From Triplophysa rosa (taxonomy: Eukaryota > Chordata > Actinopteri > Cypriniformes > Nemacheilidae), in NCBI RefSeq assembly GCF_024868665.1, contig NC_079904.1, forward strand, positions 20,789,908 to 20,853,907: 64,000 nucleotides of DNA. Reading direction: 5' to 3'. The position numbers and the translations under genes are program-made. Shown one piece after another: positions 50,571 to 61,748 of the stretch. Positions within the stretch are counted from its first letter, which is position 1. Every line of letters begins with the position of its first letter. The notes below the pieces were generated by a model. That model saw only the letters and a list, made by a program, of their open reading frames with translations, did no database searches and had not been told where the DNA came from.

Positions 50571-51397
50571 ATTTCATATTGAAAACACCTCTCGGCAACC
50601 ATAAGTACCCCACCAAAAAATTAATTTACTTAAAAATGCAGATCCCTCTTTCTAAACAGCCAATAATCCCCCCATTTTTTATCGCTTACCACAGGCTGGC
50701 TGTCATATCTCAGGGTCATAGGGCAGGAAAACACGTGGGCAGACGTAGCCTCTCATTTTAAAGAGTATAACATGAGCAGTGTGTAATGTTGCCGTGTTTG
50801 AAAGTAAGCAGTCTGCCAAGTTGTAAATCCGAAGGTGAATGAATAACAAAGTTATTGGCTTGGAAATAAGGGAGTCGACTCTGAATTACGCAAACGAGTC
50901 GTCCCTAGTCCGATTCGCGAACTGCCGCAGATTTACGTCACTACATATAGTCCCCGCCTACGTTTTGCTAGGACTGCCCGCGAAAACTTCACTCTTCTCC
51001 CCCAAATCGAGGTCCTGAGCCTCATTCGCGGTAGACCAATCACAGCAGACTAGACCACCTGACCAATCACATCAGACTAGGCTAGCGGAAAGGAGGGGAT
51101 TAGACAGATGAATCGCGGAACAAATTATTTGAGAGTCAGTCAAGAAGTAAGGTAAGAATAACTGCCTATTATTACGAAATAATAGTGTTTTTACACCTTC
51201 TATATATATATATAAACTTGTTGTTGGACACTCCATAAACCAAAGTAGGACCTTAAAAATCCCTAGTTATGTACTCTTTAAAATAAAGATTTACAATGTA
51301 AGACAACATAGTTCAAGTGCCTTTGGAATATTAAACATGAAGTACACATCAACATACTGATCAGTACAAAATAAAAAAAATCCTAGAAATCCAGAGT
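50571..51397. other. intergenic DNA downstream of cyp46a1 copy B
   Basis: No gene recognised. This is the 3' flank of copy B (minus strand) and includes a short TA run near 51203. Confidence 0.4.
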
Positions 51398-54300
51398 CTA
51401 GAACACGTCCTGTGTGCAGTGTTTAATGGTACAGATAACTCCACTTCGGGGCCGCAGAGTTCCTGTGTCTTTAATGTCAAAAGACTGTCCAGCAACCAGA
51501 CTGAACTCAAACCTCTGAAGCAGTTTGGCGAGCACAACTTTCGCCTCCATCTGAAACACAACCGATGACCATTACACAGATCTGAAAGTTGGCAAATTAC
51601 GTCACTGAGAACAAAGTTCAATTTTGTGATTATGTTTTATCACCTGTGAGAAGCCCTGCCCCAGACAAGAACGCGGTCCAAGAGCAAATGGGTAGTAGCA
51701 GTAATAAGGCCTTATAAAAAAAAGGAGACAAAATGAGATAAACAGTAGTTGACTAAACAGTGCTCACAGCAGATGATTTCAGATGCCAAATGGCAAAGAA
51801 CATAGTGGATCTTGTTGGTGATAATGACTTACTTTGGGGCATTCACATCAAATCTCTCTGGATCAAACTTCAGCGGATCTTTGAAAAACTTTTCCAATCT
51901 TCCGGAGACATAAGAACTGAACTGTTTGAAAAGCAGTAGTTAACAATTTTGAAGATCAAAGCCACATTTACATATATTTAATTCCCCAAACTTGCCAGTG
52001 TGGCACATATTGATAAAACTTAGTTACTCAAACTGAGGACACTTACTCTATGTGGAGAATACTCACAATAGCAGCACATCCTCCTGGCACTTTCAGTCCA
52101 TTTATAATGATGTCATCAGGCAGCCAGCGAGATGTTCCTGGAGCAGTGGGGTACAGACGCAGCGTTTCCTTCAACACCTGCAAGGAGTCAATAAGACCAT
52201 GAGCATTCAACAGTCTTCTCGACTGATCATCAAGTGTTTACTAAGTACTGTAGATGTCAATAGACCGACCTGAGACAGATAACTGAGTTTTCCCAGGTCT
52301 TCATATACAATTTCACGTTTCATCCCGAGCACTTCATCCACTTCTGCTTTAGCTCTGGGAAATAAAAGAAATGCAACTGTTATAACACGGCAATAACAGA
52401 CTGGTGGATTACACATTAATTTTACATGAAAAATGAATGTGTGTTTTACCGTTTATATATCTCAGGGTGTCGTCCTAATTCCATGATTGCAAACGAGAGC
52501 TGATTGGCTGTTGTCTCTTGCCCTGCAGAGAAAGTCAAGCATTGGTTGTAACTGCTGCAATTTATGTACACAAAACACACAACATGGTAACTCACCCGCT
52601 ATAAAGAAAGTGACAAAATTGTCCAGCATCAGCTCGTGGTCTTCTAAGTTGTTTGCTTTTTCCTCCTCTTCAGCAAAAACAAAAATTGTCAGATGTTGAC
52701 TTTAAAGGCATTTAAAGTCTCAGCCAATCAAGACGTGCATACCTGCTGTCTTGAGAATTTGAGTGAGAATATCTTTGGGGACGTCTTCACCATTTTCCAC
52801 TGCTGTCTTCCTGTTTTGTATCCATTTCTCTCCTGTTGCACGCAAGAGTTCAGCTGCATCTTTAATTTGTTGTACCGTCTTCCAGTTCTTGGGGTTAAGC
52901 TTAAGTTTTACAGATGTAAAGACTGTAATAACTGTAATAATAGATGACATACTGTATGTGTCTTGAGAATAAAAAATATCCAACCTTGAAAAAAGGGTCT
53001 CTGAGATAATATACCATGCCTTTTAAACACAGCTCTATAGCAGTCTGGAAGGGGGAGTCAGTATTCTTTAACAAGTTTAAATCAACACCAAAAGCCACCT
53101 GTGGATAAAAACACACTTTAAAAATACTAAACCCAACAAGAACTGATACAGTAGAAAAACACTAAAATACAGAGGAAATGAACTATTTATTTATTTTTAA
53201 TGGTCTGATTCAACTCAAACAGGAGTTAAATGAAAGGAGTGTGAAACCTTGGCAATGACGTCAAGTGTGACACAGTTGACCATATCGTGCATCACGACAG
53301 GTGTATTCGTGTCTGCCGTTTCCTCCAGTTCGTTCATGAGGCGTTCTGACATCTCATTAAACGTCCCCATAAGGCCTCGCAGGTATCTGATGAATAAAGT
53401 ATCATCAATTTTCAGCCTTTCAGTGTCTTTACTGTACATGTTGTGTATTTGACTCACGAGCTGCTAAAGGCTGGATCCATAATGCGCCGCTGCCTGTACC
53501 AGACGTCATGATCTGTAGCCGTCACAAGTCCGTTTCCCAGGAACCTGAGAAGATTGGAATGGTGTGCCTTGAGTCACATGGAAACCTTAAAGGAATTCCT
53601 TTCATGCTAAAAATAACCATATTGTTCTGTCAATTGTGTAGGAACCCAAGAATAACACATCATCAAGCCACTGTACAATACGCTTCATTTCACAATTTCA
53701 CAACTAGAGAACCCTCCAAATACAATTTAAAATTCTGTTAGCCGTAATAGGGTCATCCCTAGACATATAGGACAAAAGTGAACAAAGCCAAGGAATGGCA
53801 TGTTAGTAATTTATTACACTTTGATTGAAGGTACAGTGAAATACTCACCTTTTTCCAAACAAGTTAAAGAGGCGTTTGTAGACGAAAGGATCTTTGGGGT
53901 ACTTAGGTGACATCAATACTGTCTAACATAAGCAGAAAGAGATTTGATTTGCTTTTTTGCTACTAATTATAAATCTAATTGATGTTAAAATGTTTACCTT
54001 AGTAGTCTCAGGGCAATAAATCATGACAACAACAAAATGCAAGCTGTTAAGTCTGTAGACAGGACCATATTTTTCTGCCCTTTAAAGCATGAACACAAGC
54101 ACATTGTGAAGAACACATAGGCTACCAGTGTTTACCATGACCACCAATAAAACATCCCTGTATGTCTATCTATTTTACATTTAATTCAATGAAAGTCAGT
54201 ATGTGTATGTCTGATAGAGAAATGAAAATAGAGAACTACACCGTTTTTTCATGCTTTTGTTTTACCGTGTAGGCTATATTAGACAAAGGTTAGTGTACTG

Positions 54301-54780
54301 TATTTGTGTAAAAAGGTATATTTTCCTATGCTTTGGCAATGTAAAGCCTTCACATTTTGCCAATAAAACTATTTCAATTTCAGGCTTAACAGATAATATC
54401 ATCGATTAACAAGTGAAAAGTTTTCAGACCTTACCATTCCAAAAATAAGTCGTGTATGACGCCGTCCGATTTATTTATTTCTTTTATAAAAGTCGGCGTA
54501 TGTCCCAGTAAAAAACTATAAAGAACAGTTTTCTCATTAGCGTATCTTATCTCTTACAACAAGCAACAAAGTTTTCATTGCATATGTTTTTTAATCGTAT
54601 CATCCCATTGTGAATACATAACATTTCTTACTTGTCTCTTGGAGGTCCAGGTATATGATCATATTTCTGATGAACATGTCTAACATACAGACAATACGCA
54701 ACAAATGCGATTAAAACAACACAGAGTACGTAAAACATAATATGTGAAAGCCATCCTGTGATCTCCTGAAGGACTGCCAT
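51398..54780 (-). CDS. cyp46a1: cyp46a1-like cholesterol 24-hydroxylase, copy B (15 exons, 510 aa)
   Basis: Tandem paralogue of copy A in the same orientation. Exons (minus strand): 54780-54632, 54515-54435, 54079-53998, 53922-53849, 53544-53458, 53386-53248, 53098-52985, 52899-52743, 52667-52596, 52522-52450, 52354-52270, 52177-52067, 51921-51833, 51710-51644, 51550-51398 (stop TAG). The total is 1533 nt, all in frame. It keeps FFIAGQETTANQL, KETLR, FDPERF and the heme loop FALGPRSCLG, so it should be catalytically competent. Differences from A: one extra residue in exon 2, which is otherwise much diverged; WAEKYG for WAKKYG; YPTAPGTSRW for [10 protein letters not shown] just after ExxR (substrate recognition site 5 region); and a C-terminus ending CTQDVF in place of ST. 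The exon 8 acceptor is ttaag where copy A has ttcag. Calling both genes cyp46a1 rests on N-terminal, I-helix and C-terminal resemblance and on the ccdc85c neighbour. Confidence 0.95.
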
Positions 54781-54858
54781 CGTAGTGTAACGTTACGTCT
54801 TCGATTAGCACACTATAGCGAATACTATTCAGGCTTATGTCTGATATGTTACTGTAGA

Positions 54859-54926
54859 TCTCTCGTATTTCCGGGTACCATTACATTGTTTTGAACTGGT
54901 TTGGACGACAGAGGGGAGTCTTCTTC
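54859..54926 (-). promoter_or_regulatory. duplicated promoter-proximal block of cyp46a1 copy B
   Basis: Counterpart of the block upstream of copy A. On the minus strand it carries CCCTCTGTCGTCCAAA, then ACCCGGAAATACGAGAGA, 80-145 nt before the ATG. No TATA box is evident in either copy. Confidence 0.5.
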
Positions 54927-55113
54927 CACTGACGCCAAGATTAAAACAATGTGTTATTTTTCTATGAAATATTTATGTTTTTACAGCACTATTTAACAGT
55001 GCTATGATGAGTTTAGCTCAGTTTAAATTATCTCAGTTGTTTTGGTGCATTTCTCGAATCATACTATACATTTGCAAATGTGCATTTGTCCTAAACAAGG
55101 TCATATGGCATAG

Positions 55114-55660
55114 GAGGGTATGCATGGACTTAACTTTCCCACGTGAACACGCCAGGACACGCTCCTTTGAGTGGTAAAACTAAAGGTCTTTTCACATACA
55201 GTCCGAAATTTTCGTATGCGTTTTTTGTATTTGGCTCTTGTTTGTACGGTGTCTCTGAATTGTTATAAAAGGCCACTTGCTTGACGGATTCGAAAAAACG
55301 CAGAAAATCGAACCCGGTCCGAATTTTTTTATGACGGACGAAAATATCGGAGGCATTTGTAAATGTGACTGACACAACGTGATGTCGTATTCATTTTTTA
55401 ACGTGCGGAAATTTCGGACGCAAATTTCGGACTCAATGTGTAGCTAATGGGCTTTAGGCAAAATGGCTGCATTCAATAGGAGGAACAAAAACCGACTACC
55501 TTATGACTTACAAAGGAATCAGGTGTTCTTAGACACCCAAATGTTGCACGTTATTGCGTTTCCTGATATTGTAACCATTCATTTTGCCCAGTGTTATACT
55601 ACTCAAGCAGGCAAGTGCCGGCGTGTTCACGTGGGAAAGTGACGACACGTGCATACCCTC
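55114..55660. mobile_element. MITE with GAGGGTATGC termini (547 bp)
   Basis: The left gagggtatgcatggac and ctttcccacgtgaacacgcc are mirrored at the right by ggcgtgttcacgtgggaaag and gtgcataccctc. No coding capacity is recognised. It lies upstream of cyp46a1 copy B. Confidence 0.75.
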
Positions 55661-55954
55661 TATTGTAAAGAGTATAGCTTCATCGTACGCGCGCGCCTGA
55701 CCCCCAGTTAACTTCCTGTTTGTGTTTGGCTAGTGTCTTATAATATAACTATTTATATTTTATATCATTTATGTTAATATTAATTTAAATTATTATTTTA
55801 CTGTATAATAATTGTATTAAACAAACGATTTGTTGATTTTTTTGTATTTTAATTTTATTAAATGAATTTAATTAATAATAAATGAAAGATTGTATTTGGT
55901 GTGTTATAAGTTGCTCATGCATGTATTAGACACATAAAATTGCAAAAATGTAAG

Positions 55955-56567
55955 TGTCACGAATCACGGAGGGAAGAACCCAAGTGCAGGCAGCGGGATC
56001 GAAGGGGTTAACGGAGAACAGCTTTATTTAAATGCAAAACTAAAAACCCACGATGGGGAAAAAGACTGGAACGTAATTAAATATAAACAGAAAACTAAAG
56101 ACTTCCCACGATGGGGCAAAACCAGAAAAGAGAATAACTAGACTTATAAATCAAAAGATAAAGACAAGACTAAACTATGACAAGACATCCAAACAAGGCA
56201 AAACTCCAACACGGTAAATAACTATAACAAGACAGGGTAGCATGTAAACCAGACACGTACTTTAATGTGGTGATACCACAAAACACACACACCAGAGACA
56301 ACGAACGAGCACAGGACAATGAAACATGAGAGCATTTATAGGGGAACAAACAAAGGAAGATAACGAGGGGCAGGTGAGAAACATAAGACAGGGCAGGGAA
56401 GTAATACAGAAAACGAGAGGGGCGGGGCCAATGACAAGACACTGGAGAGAACGCATATTATGTTAAGATAGACAATAATATGATTCTCTCCACATAAAAC
56501 CTAAGGGCTCTGTCCCGATCCTGCCACATGACTAGAAATTCATAAACAAGAAGGTAGTACCGTGACA
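55955..56567. mobile_element. solo LTR of a Gypsy-like family (613 bp)
   Basis: Begins TGTCACGAATCACG and ends ACCGTGACA, with a perfect 5 bp duplication gtaag on both sides (55950-55954 and 56568-56572). The same family forms the LTR at 60710-61321, which has the same length and shares gaagaaccca, gtgcaggcag and aaggggttaacgg. No internal region remains, as expected after LTR-LTR recombination. Confidence 0.88.
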
Positions 56568-56572
56568 GTAAG

Positions 56573-58556
56573 TGTCGGAACAAAACATGCATTCTATCTA
56601 AAAGCGAATGCTCACCCAGACCTGCATGAAACACCTCGTGTAACCACACCCCCTCAAATCTACGTCAGTTAGTGGTATGAGTTGACTAAGACCGCCCAAA
56701 TGTATACGCAAGTAATGTGGGCGTACCTGCCAGTAAAATTGCTTTGGAACCTGAACCAAATTTGTCCTATGATGTGAATGCAAAATGTAGCAAGCAAACT
56801 AATCATCACTTGTTCCGTTCTGATGCGCAAAATAAAGTTTATGATAAAGTAAGTTCACATTCATGTTTGTTAATAATGGCACTGCTATTGTTGACAGTAA
56901 TTGCTACTTGTGTAATGCTGATGATGATTACGTGATAATGTTGATGTTTATTTGAACTTTTCTAGTGTGTTTGCCTCTGTTGCAGAGCATTAGCACGCTA
57001 GCATCGCTGCTCGTGCTGTTAACGTTTACAAAGTTTTTATTCGTTATTTAGCTTTCTATAATGCCTTAATCTGTCTGTATTAAATTTATATATTATATTT
57101 TTTGCCATAAAAAATTATATTTCCTTACTTTAACATTTACATTGCACTATGCAACTTGTTATTATGCAGATTGATGATCCTTCATATTTATATAACGTTA
57201 GTGAGACAACGTGCATATTGTTTATTATTGAGTGTGTATTTGTTAAGTGTTTGATCATATTTAGACTACATATTTCTGTTGTTTATTTGTTTCAGAAACT
57301 ACCTACCTACATCACGTACACTACTATGTGAAATAGATGTATGACGGCTAAACAGGATGATGACTCCAACTCTCTGACCAGAGTACTGCAGCGGTCAATA
57401 ATATAAACACCTTTTTCAGTGGGACAATCCGCCACAATAAAGATAAATCTCTCTTTTGCTATTTTATATGACAAATATAAATATCAATAATATAAAACAA
57501 TGTAATATTAACAGTTTGTTTTCTAAATTTTGCTAAGTCACACTATAGGACACAATTTATTTGTCAACTACCCATTTCACAAAACAATAAGTACAAACAG
57601 CACAACATCTTGGATTATGTATAATTTATAATAATATAATTTACACACTGTGATTTTTTCTTTTTCCTAAACATTTTTCATCATTGGAAGCAGTAAATTA
57701 AAGAAAGCCTAGAAGTGGAGCTGCACCACAGGGCCCACTGAGCAAAGAGGTGGAGCTGCACCACCGCATAGCCTAGAGGTGGAGCTACACCACAGGGCTG
57801 CAACCATTCAGCAAAATATATCTCTGCATCAGAACATCGTAGAGACATGGGGCAAGCCTAGTTTCACATTTAGCTTGAAGTATCATCACTGGTGGCACCC
57901 CCATAGCAACCAAATTGTGTAACCAGCCAAACTTTTCAAGTAAATTCACTTAAAATTAAATCTTTCTCAGACCTTCACTAAAACATGGTAAACTGTGTGA
58001 TTTTGAAAGTATGTTTATAGTCTATGTTTATAATAGAGAAACCTTTTTTCTTTATTTATCTTTTTTTAATTTAACTTTTCCTTTGACAAAATCTCGAAAG
58101 TGAATACAACCTTTGTACGATAAATCCATGTCTGGCCTGTGCTCAAAATTTAAAGGAGCAGTTCACCTAAAATTTAAAATATTGATATGAGAATGTTTAC
58201 AATTTTTTAAAGAGATTTTACCTGTTTTTATGTAAAATGGCACAAATTTACAATTTACGCAATTTTACGTATTTTTGCGTTGCACCATTAAACATAAATA
58301 TTTAACTAAACTAAATATACAAAAGGCTCCGATGAGGAGTAATAGGTGAAATAAAACAGCTGACTGACAGAACTAAACGAATAAGCTCTTGCTATATTCA
58401 GCGCACTTCAATGAAAATGCTGACATTTACAAACATTATATTTCATAAATGATATTTAATAGGAAAGAACATAATCTGAATAAATTATTTTGTTAGGGGC
58501 TCTAATGGTCTGTGCAATGGTCCTTGTTGTGCATGTCAAAATCAAATTTGACATTA
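56573..58556. other. intergenic DNA, nothing coding recognised
   Basis: AT-rich. At 57713-57800 a short tandem array repeats ggtggagctgcaccac-like units three times. No domain in any ORF. Confidence 0.35.
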
Positions 58557-58711
58557 TACACTGACCAAAATTATAAATGCAACACTTTTGTTTTTGCCCT
58601 CATTTTTCATGAGCTGAACTCAAAATTCTAAGACTTTTTCTATGTACACTAAAAGGCCTATTTCTCTCAAATATTGTTCACAAATCTGTCTAAATTTGTG
58701 TTAATTCTGCA
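58557..58711. mobile_element. Tc1/mariner-type transposon end, truncated
   Basis: Starts TACACTGACCAAAATTATAA and continues through tgcaacacttttgtttttgc and aaaaggcctatttctctcaa, a terminal sequence I recognise as common in fish DNA transposons. It stops abruptly, and no transposase follows in this family's frame. Confidence 0.55.
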
Positions 58712-58938
58712 ACACACTTGCTTCTGCACACTACACACCATTTCATACATAAGACACTTCGTTCATGAATGAAATCTCATGGGTACCATTGGGAAAACAC
58801 ATCTATTCAAAATACAAAACACATTGGGTGATTGAAAACACTTAGACACACACCTAAAAATACTTACTTACAAAACTGAACACCAATCAGCCATCCACAA
58901 ATAGGCCTCAGTTGAGCCATTTTGAGAACTTTGCAAGC

Positions 58939-59736
58939 ATGGAGGCAGGGAGAGCAAGAGGTAGAGGTAGAGGAAGAGGAAGACAAAGAGAAAGAGGAAG
59001 ACAAAGAGAAAGAGGAGTAGGACGTGGTCGAAGAGGCTATGCACGGAACAATATTTCAGATGATATTAGAGCAACTTTGGTGGATCATGTGATAAATCAT
59101 GGCCTGACAATGAGGGAAGCTGGGCAGAGAGTCCACCCACATCTAAGCCAGATCACAGTTGCATCCATCATAAGGACATTCAGACTGGAAAATAGGTATG
59201 TCTTCAACACTCTACTCCAGACTGTATCTACAGTATTTACAGTACTGTACCGTATCACATTACCGTATCACATGTACTGTATTGCAAGTTGGCTAGTGCT
59301 CCTTTTGTAACAAAAAAATGGTAGTTTTGTGAAACATACAGTACAGTGTAGTACATAGTACTGTACCATTGAGATGTTACAGTACTGTGTACAGTATACA
59401 GTACTGTAAAAAGAACCAAACCAATAACAATTTGTTGTTGCATTTTTCTACAGAATGACTAGAAGACCTTCTGGGGGTGGTCGGCAACGCCTGTTCACCC
59501 AACAGCAGGAACTTGCCATTGTGGAAATAGTCAGAGCCAACAATGCAATCCGTCTCCACCAGCTACAGCAACAAATACTTGCAGATAGGCAAGTATTCAT
59601 CAACATCAATCGAGTAGGCATTACCACGATCAGACGTGTCTTGGTAAAGCACAATATCACAATGAAGCAATTGTACAGGGTCCCATTTGAGAGGAACAGT
59701 ATCAGGGTCAAAGGACTTCGACAAGAATATGTACAG
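58939..59736 (+). pseudogene. intron-containing Tc1/mariner (IS630-like) transposase, copy 1, 3' end lost
   Basis: Exon 1 is 58939-59195: an ATG, an Arg/Gly-rich stretch (GRGRGRGRQRERG repeats, about residues 4-30), then an HTH-type segment SDDIRATLVDHVINHGLTMR and QITVASIIRTFRLENR. Exon 2 is 59454-59736, after a tttttctacag acceptor: RRPSGGGRQRLFTQQQELAI, a second HTH, then QLYRVPFERNSIRVKGLRQE and a GTAAGT donor. The phase 2 junction restores Arg. Both exons are open. The DDE catalytic exon that should follow is missing: about 90 bp downstream the sequence changes to a truncated LTR-retrotransposon. The intron is rich in acagtactgt palindromes. Confidence 0.75.
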
Positions 59737-59759
59737 GTAAGTGTTGCAGTCCTTTACAT

Positions 59760-60692
59760 TTACAATACAGTATTTATGTAATCCAGTACAGTAATAGCTG
59801 AATATGTACCACTGAATATGTACCACTGTCCAGCCGGCTGGAAGGCCGGCTGGACAGGGCTTGACGCCGGCTGGAATGCCGGCTGGACAGGGCTTGACAC
59901 CGGCTGGAGGGCCGGCTGGACAGGGCTTGACGCCGGCTGGAAGGCCGGCTGATGTACCGGCTGGATCACCGGCTGCACCGGACTGGACGCCGGCTGGATC
60001 ACCGGACTGGACGCCGGCTGGAACACCGGACTGGACGCCGGCTGGACCACCGGACTGGACGCCGGCTGGATCACCGGACTGGACACAGGACTGGACACCG
60101 GCTGCACCGGACTGGACGTCGGCTGGATCACCGGACTGGACGCCGGCTGCACCGGCTGGTTTGGAGTCCACGCTGCCCACCGCTGCCTCTTCTTCTTCCG
60201 CCGAGCCACCCGGCTGGTGGTCGGGTGATGGAAGGAGGTATAAGGCACGGCTGGCTCCGGCTGGGACTCCTCAGACGTGGAGCCCCAGGATGCTCGCCTC
60301 CCCCGCTTCCCGCCGAGGCTCGCTGATGGTGGAGAGGACGGTGTGGCAACGCCCACAACCCCGATCTTCAGGGGACGGCCCTCAGGGATCGCGACCAGCG
60401 GAGATGGGAAGGTGGGTTGAACTGAGACCCTGGACTCTGATCGATCCACGGCATACAGCCATATCGCATCAAAGTCCAGTGGTCTCAGTGACCTCATCTT
60501 CGCACGCGTGAGTGGCTCCCTGAGACCGGCATTGAAAAGCGTCACCAACTCCTCCTCACCGAACACCGTCTCCTCTGCGACTTCGAGGAACCGGCCCGCG
60601 TAGTCATCTACGTCTCCGGTTCCCTGGCGAATGCCGCAGAGGAGACGAGCCTGGCGGGAACGTATAGCGTCCATGCTGCCTGCTGGGTTCAT
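59760..60692 (-). pseudogene. Gypsy-like gag ORF, truncated retrotransposon
   Basis: An open frame of 310 codons from an ATG at 60692, 18 nt inside the LTR boundary. Residues 1-75 resemble a retrotransposon gag domain (RQARLLCGIRQGTGDVDDYA, FLEVAEE, LVTLFNAGLREPL). Next come a basic linker (RVARRKKKRQRW) and a long Pro/Ser/Val/Gln repeat tail coded by the minisatellite. The last 20 or so codons come from foreign flanking DNA. There is no zinc knuckle, protease, reverse transcriptase or integrase, and no 3' LTR, so the element is dead. The host DNA at the break is the transposase copy at 58939. Confidence 0.75.
59815..60170. repeat. GC-rich minisatellite (CCGGCTGGA-based) encoding a Pro-rich gag tail
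   Basis: A tandem array of 18-27 bp units built on ccggactggacgccggctgg. On the minus strand it is read as repeated QPASSPV/IQPVSSPV units at the end of the gag-like ORF. The GC content contrasts sharply with the AT-rich flanks. At its left edge, aatatgtaccactg is itself duplicated (59800-59828). Confidence 0.85.
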
Positions 60693-60709
60693 TGGTGGCT
60701 CGTGGATTC

Positions 60710-61321
60710 TGTCACGGTAGGCGTGGTGAAGAACCCAAATGCAGGCAGGCAGTGGCAATGAAGGGGTTAACGGATTTATTACAACAAACAATAACAGAAA
60801 CAAAACACCCACGAGGGGGTAACAAGGACACGACTAAGGTAAAAAACTGAAAACAAAACACTTCCCTCGGTGGGGCAAAAACAATAGGACAAAATAACTA
60901 AACTATGACACGACACAACGTCTAACAATAGGCAGGGAACAAGCACAGTAAAACATAATGCACAGAGAACACTCACTTCGATAGGACTGGGGCACGAACG
61001 GGCACGAACGGACACACATGCACGAACGGACACACATACACGATGTAGTACAATCCACGAGCACAAGACAAAGAAACAAGAGGGTATTTAAAGGGAAGAC
61101 AAACAAGGGATAACGAACGAGGGCAGGTGTGGAACATAAGACACTCAGGGAAAGATAACAAGGAAACGAGAGGGTCGGGGCCAATGACGAAAAACTGGAG
61201 AGAACGTATATTATTGTCAAAAGGACAATAATATATTTCTCTCCACACATAACCAAAGGCTTTGTCATGACTCTGCTACAGGACCAAGAAAAACATGACT
61301 AAATGAAGCAGAGCCATGACA
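60710..61321 (-). mobile_element. 5' LTR of the Gypsy-like element (612 bp)
   Basis: Plus-strand ends are TGTCACGG and CATGACA; in element orientation it runs from 61321 down to 60710, then straight into the gag leader. Same length and shared motifs as the solo LTR at 55955-56567. The leader immediately after (gaatccacgagccaccaATG) is very short. Confidence 0.82.
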
Positions 61322-61380
61322 GCTTCAGTGCAGAAGGAAGCCCGTGAGCCACGAAGGTAAGTTTGCGAACAGATTCGGCT

Positions 61381-61748
61381 AATTTCCGCCTATTAGACAG
61401 CCTAGTCAGCTCATCATTTTTTTGTATTACATCACTTATAGTTCTTAAACCTTTAAAATAGAGTTTAGGAAGATGTATGTAACCACAGTTGTTAGCTTTG
61501 GTTAACGATGGAAGCCTTTTCTCTTGTCAAGAGGCTCAACGCGACCGCCGACTTTATTTGCGTGCAGATTAATTTCCGCCTATATTAGACAGCCTGTTTA
61601 ACGTTTTATTTTTGTATTGCATCACTCATAGCTCTAACGTTTAAAATAGAGTTTAGGAAGATGTATGTAACCACAATCATAAGCTTTCATTAGCTTTTAA
61701 AGCCTCGTCTCTTGTCAAAAGGCTCAACGCGACCGCAGACTTTGATGA
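61381..61748. repeat. tandem duplication, two ~190 bp units
   Basis: Unit 1 starts at 61381 and unit 2 at 61571, both opening aatttccgcctat. They share agagtttaggaagatgtatg, taaccaca, tctcttgtcaa and aggctcaacgcgaccgc in the same order. The copies are clearly diverged, with several indels, so the event is not recent. Confidence 0.8.

Noticed and set aside
58912..59310. Arg/Gly-rich ORF as a host RGG-box RNA-binding protein
   Set aside because: The downstream HTH and the matching copies at 62320 and 63535 identify it as a transposase of a repeat family.
59861..60511. Long plus-strand ORF of 216 codons
   Set aside because: It is the antisense shadow of the gag ORF and its GC-rich minisatellite; it has no domain, and the repeat makes both strands open.
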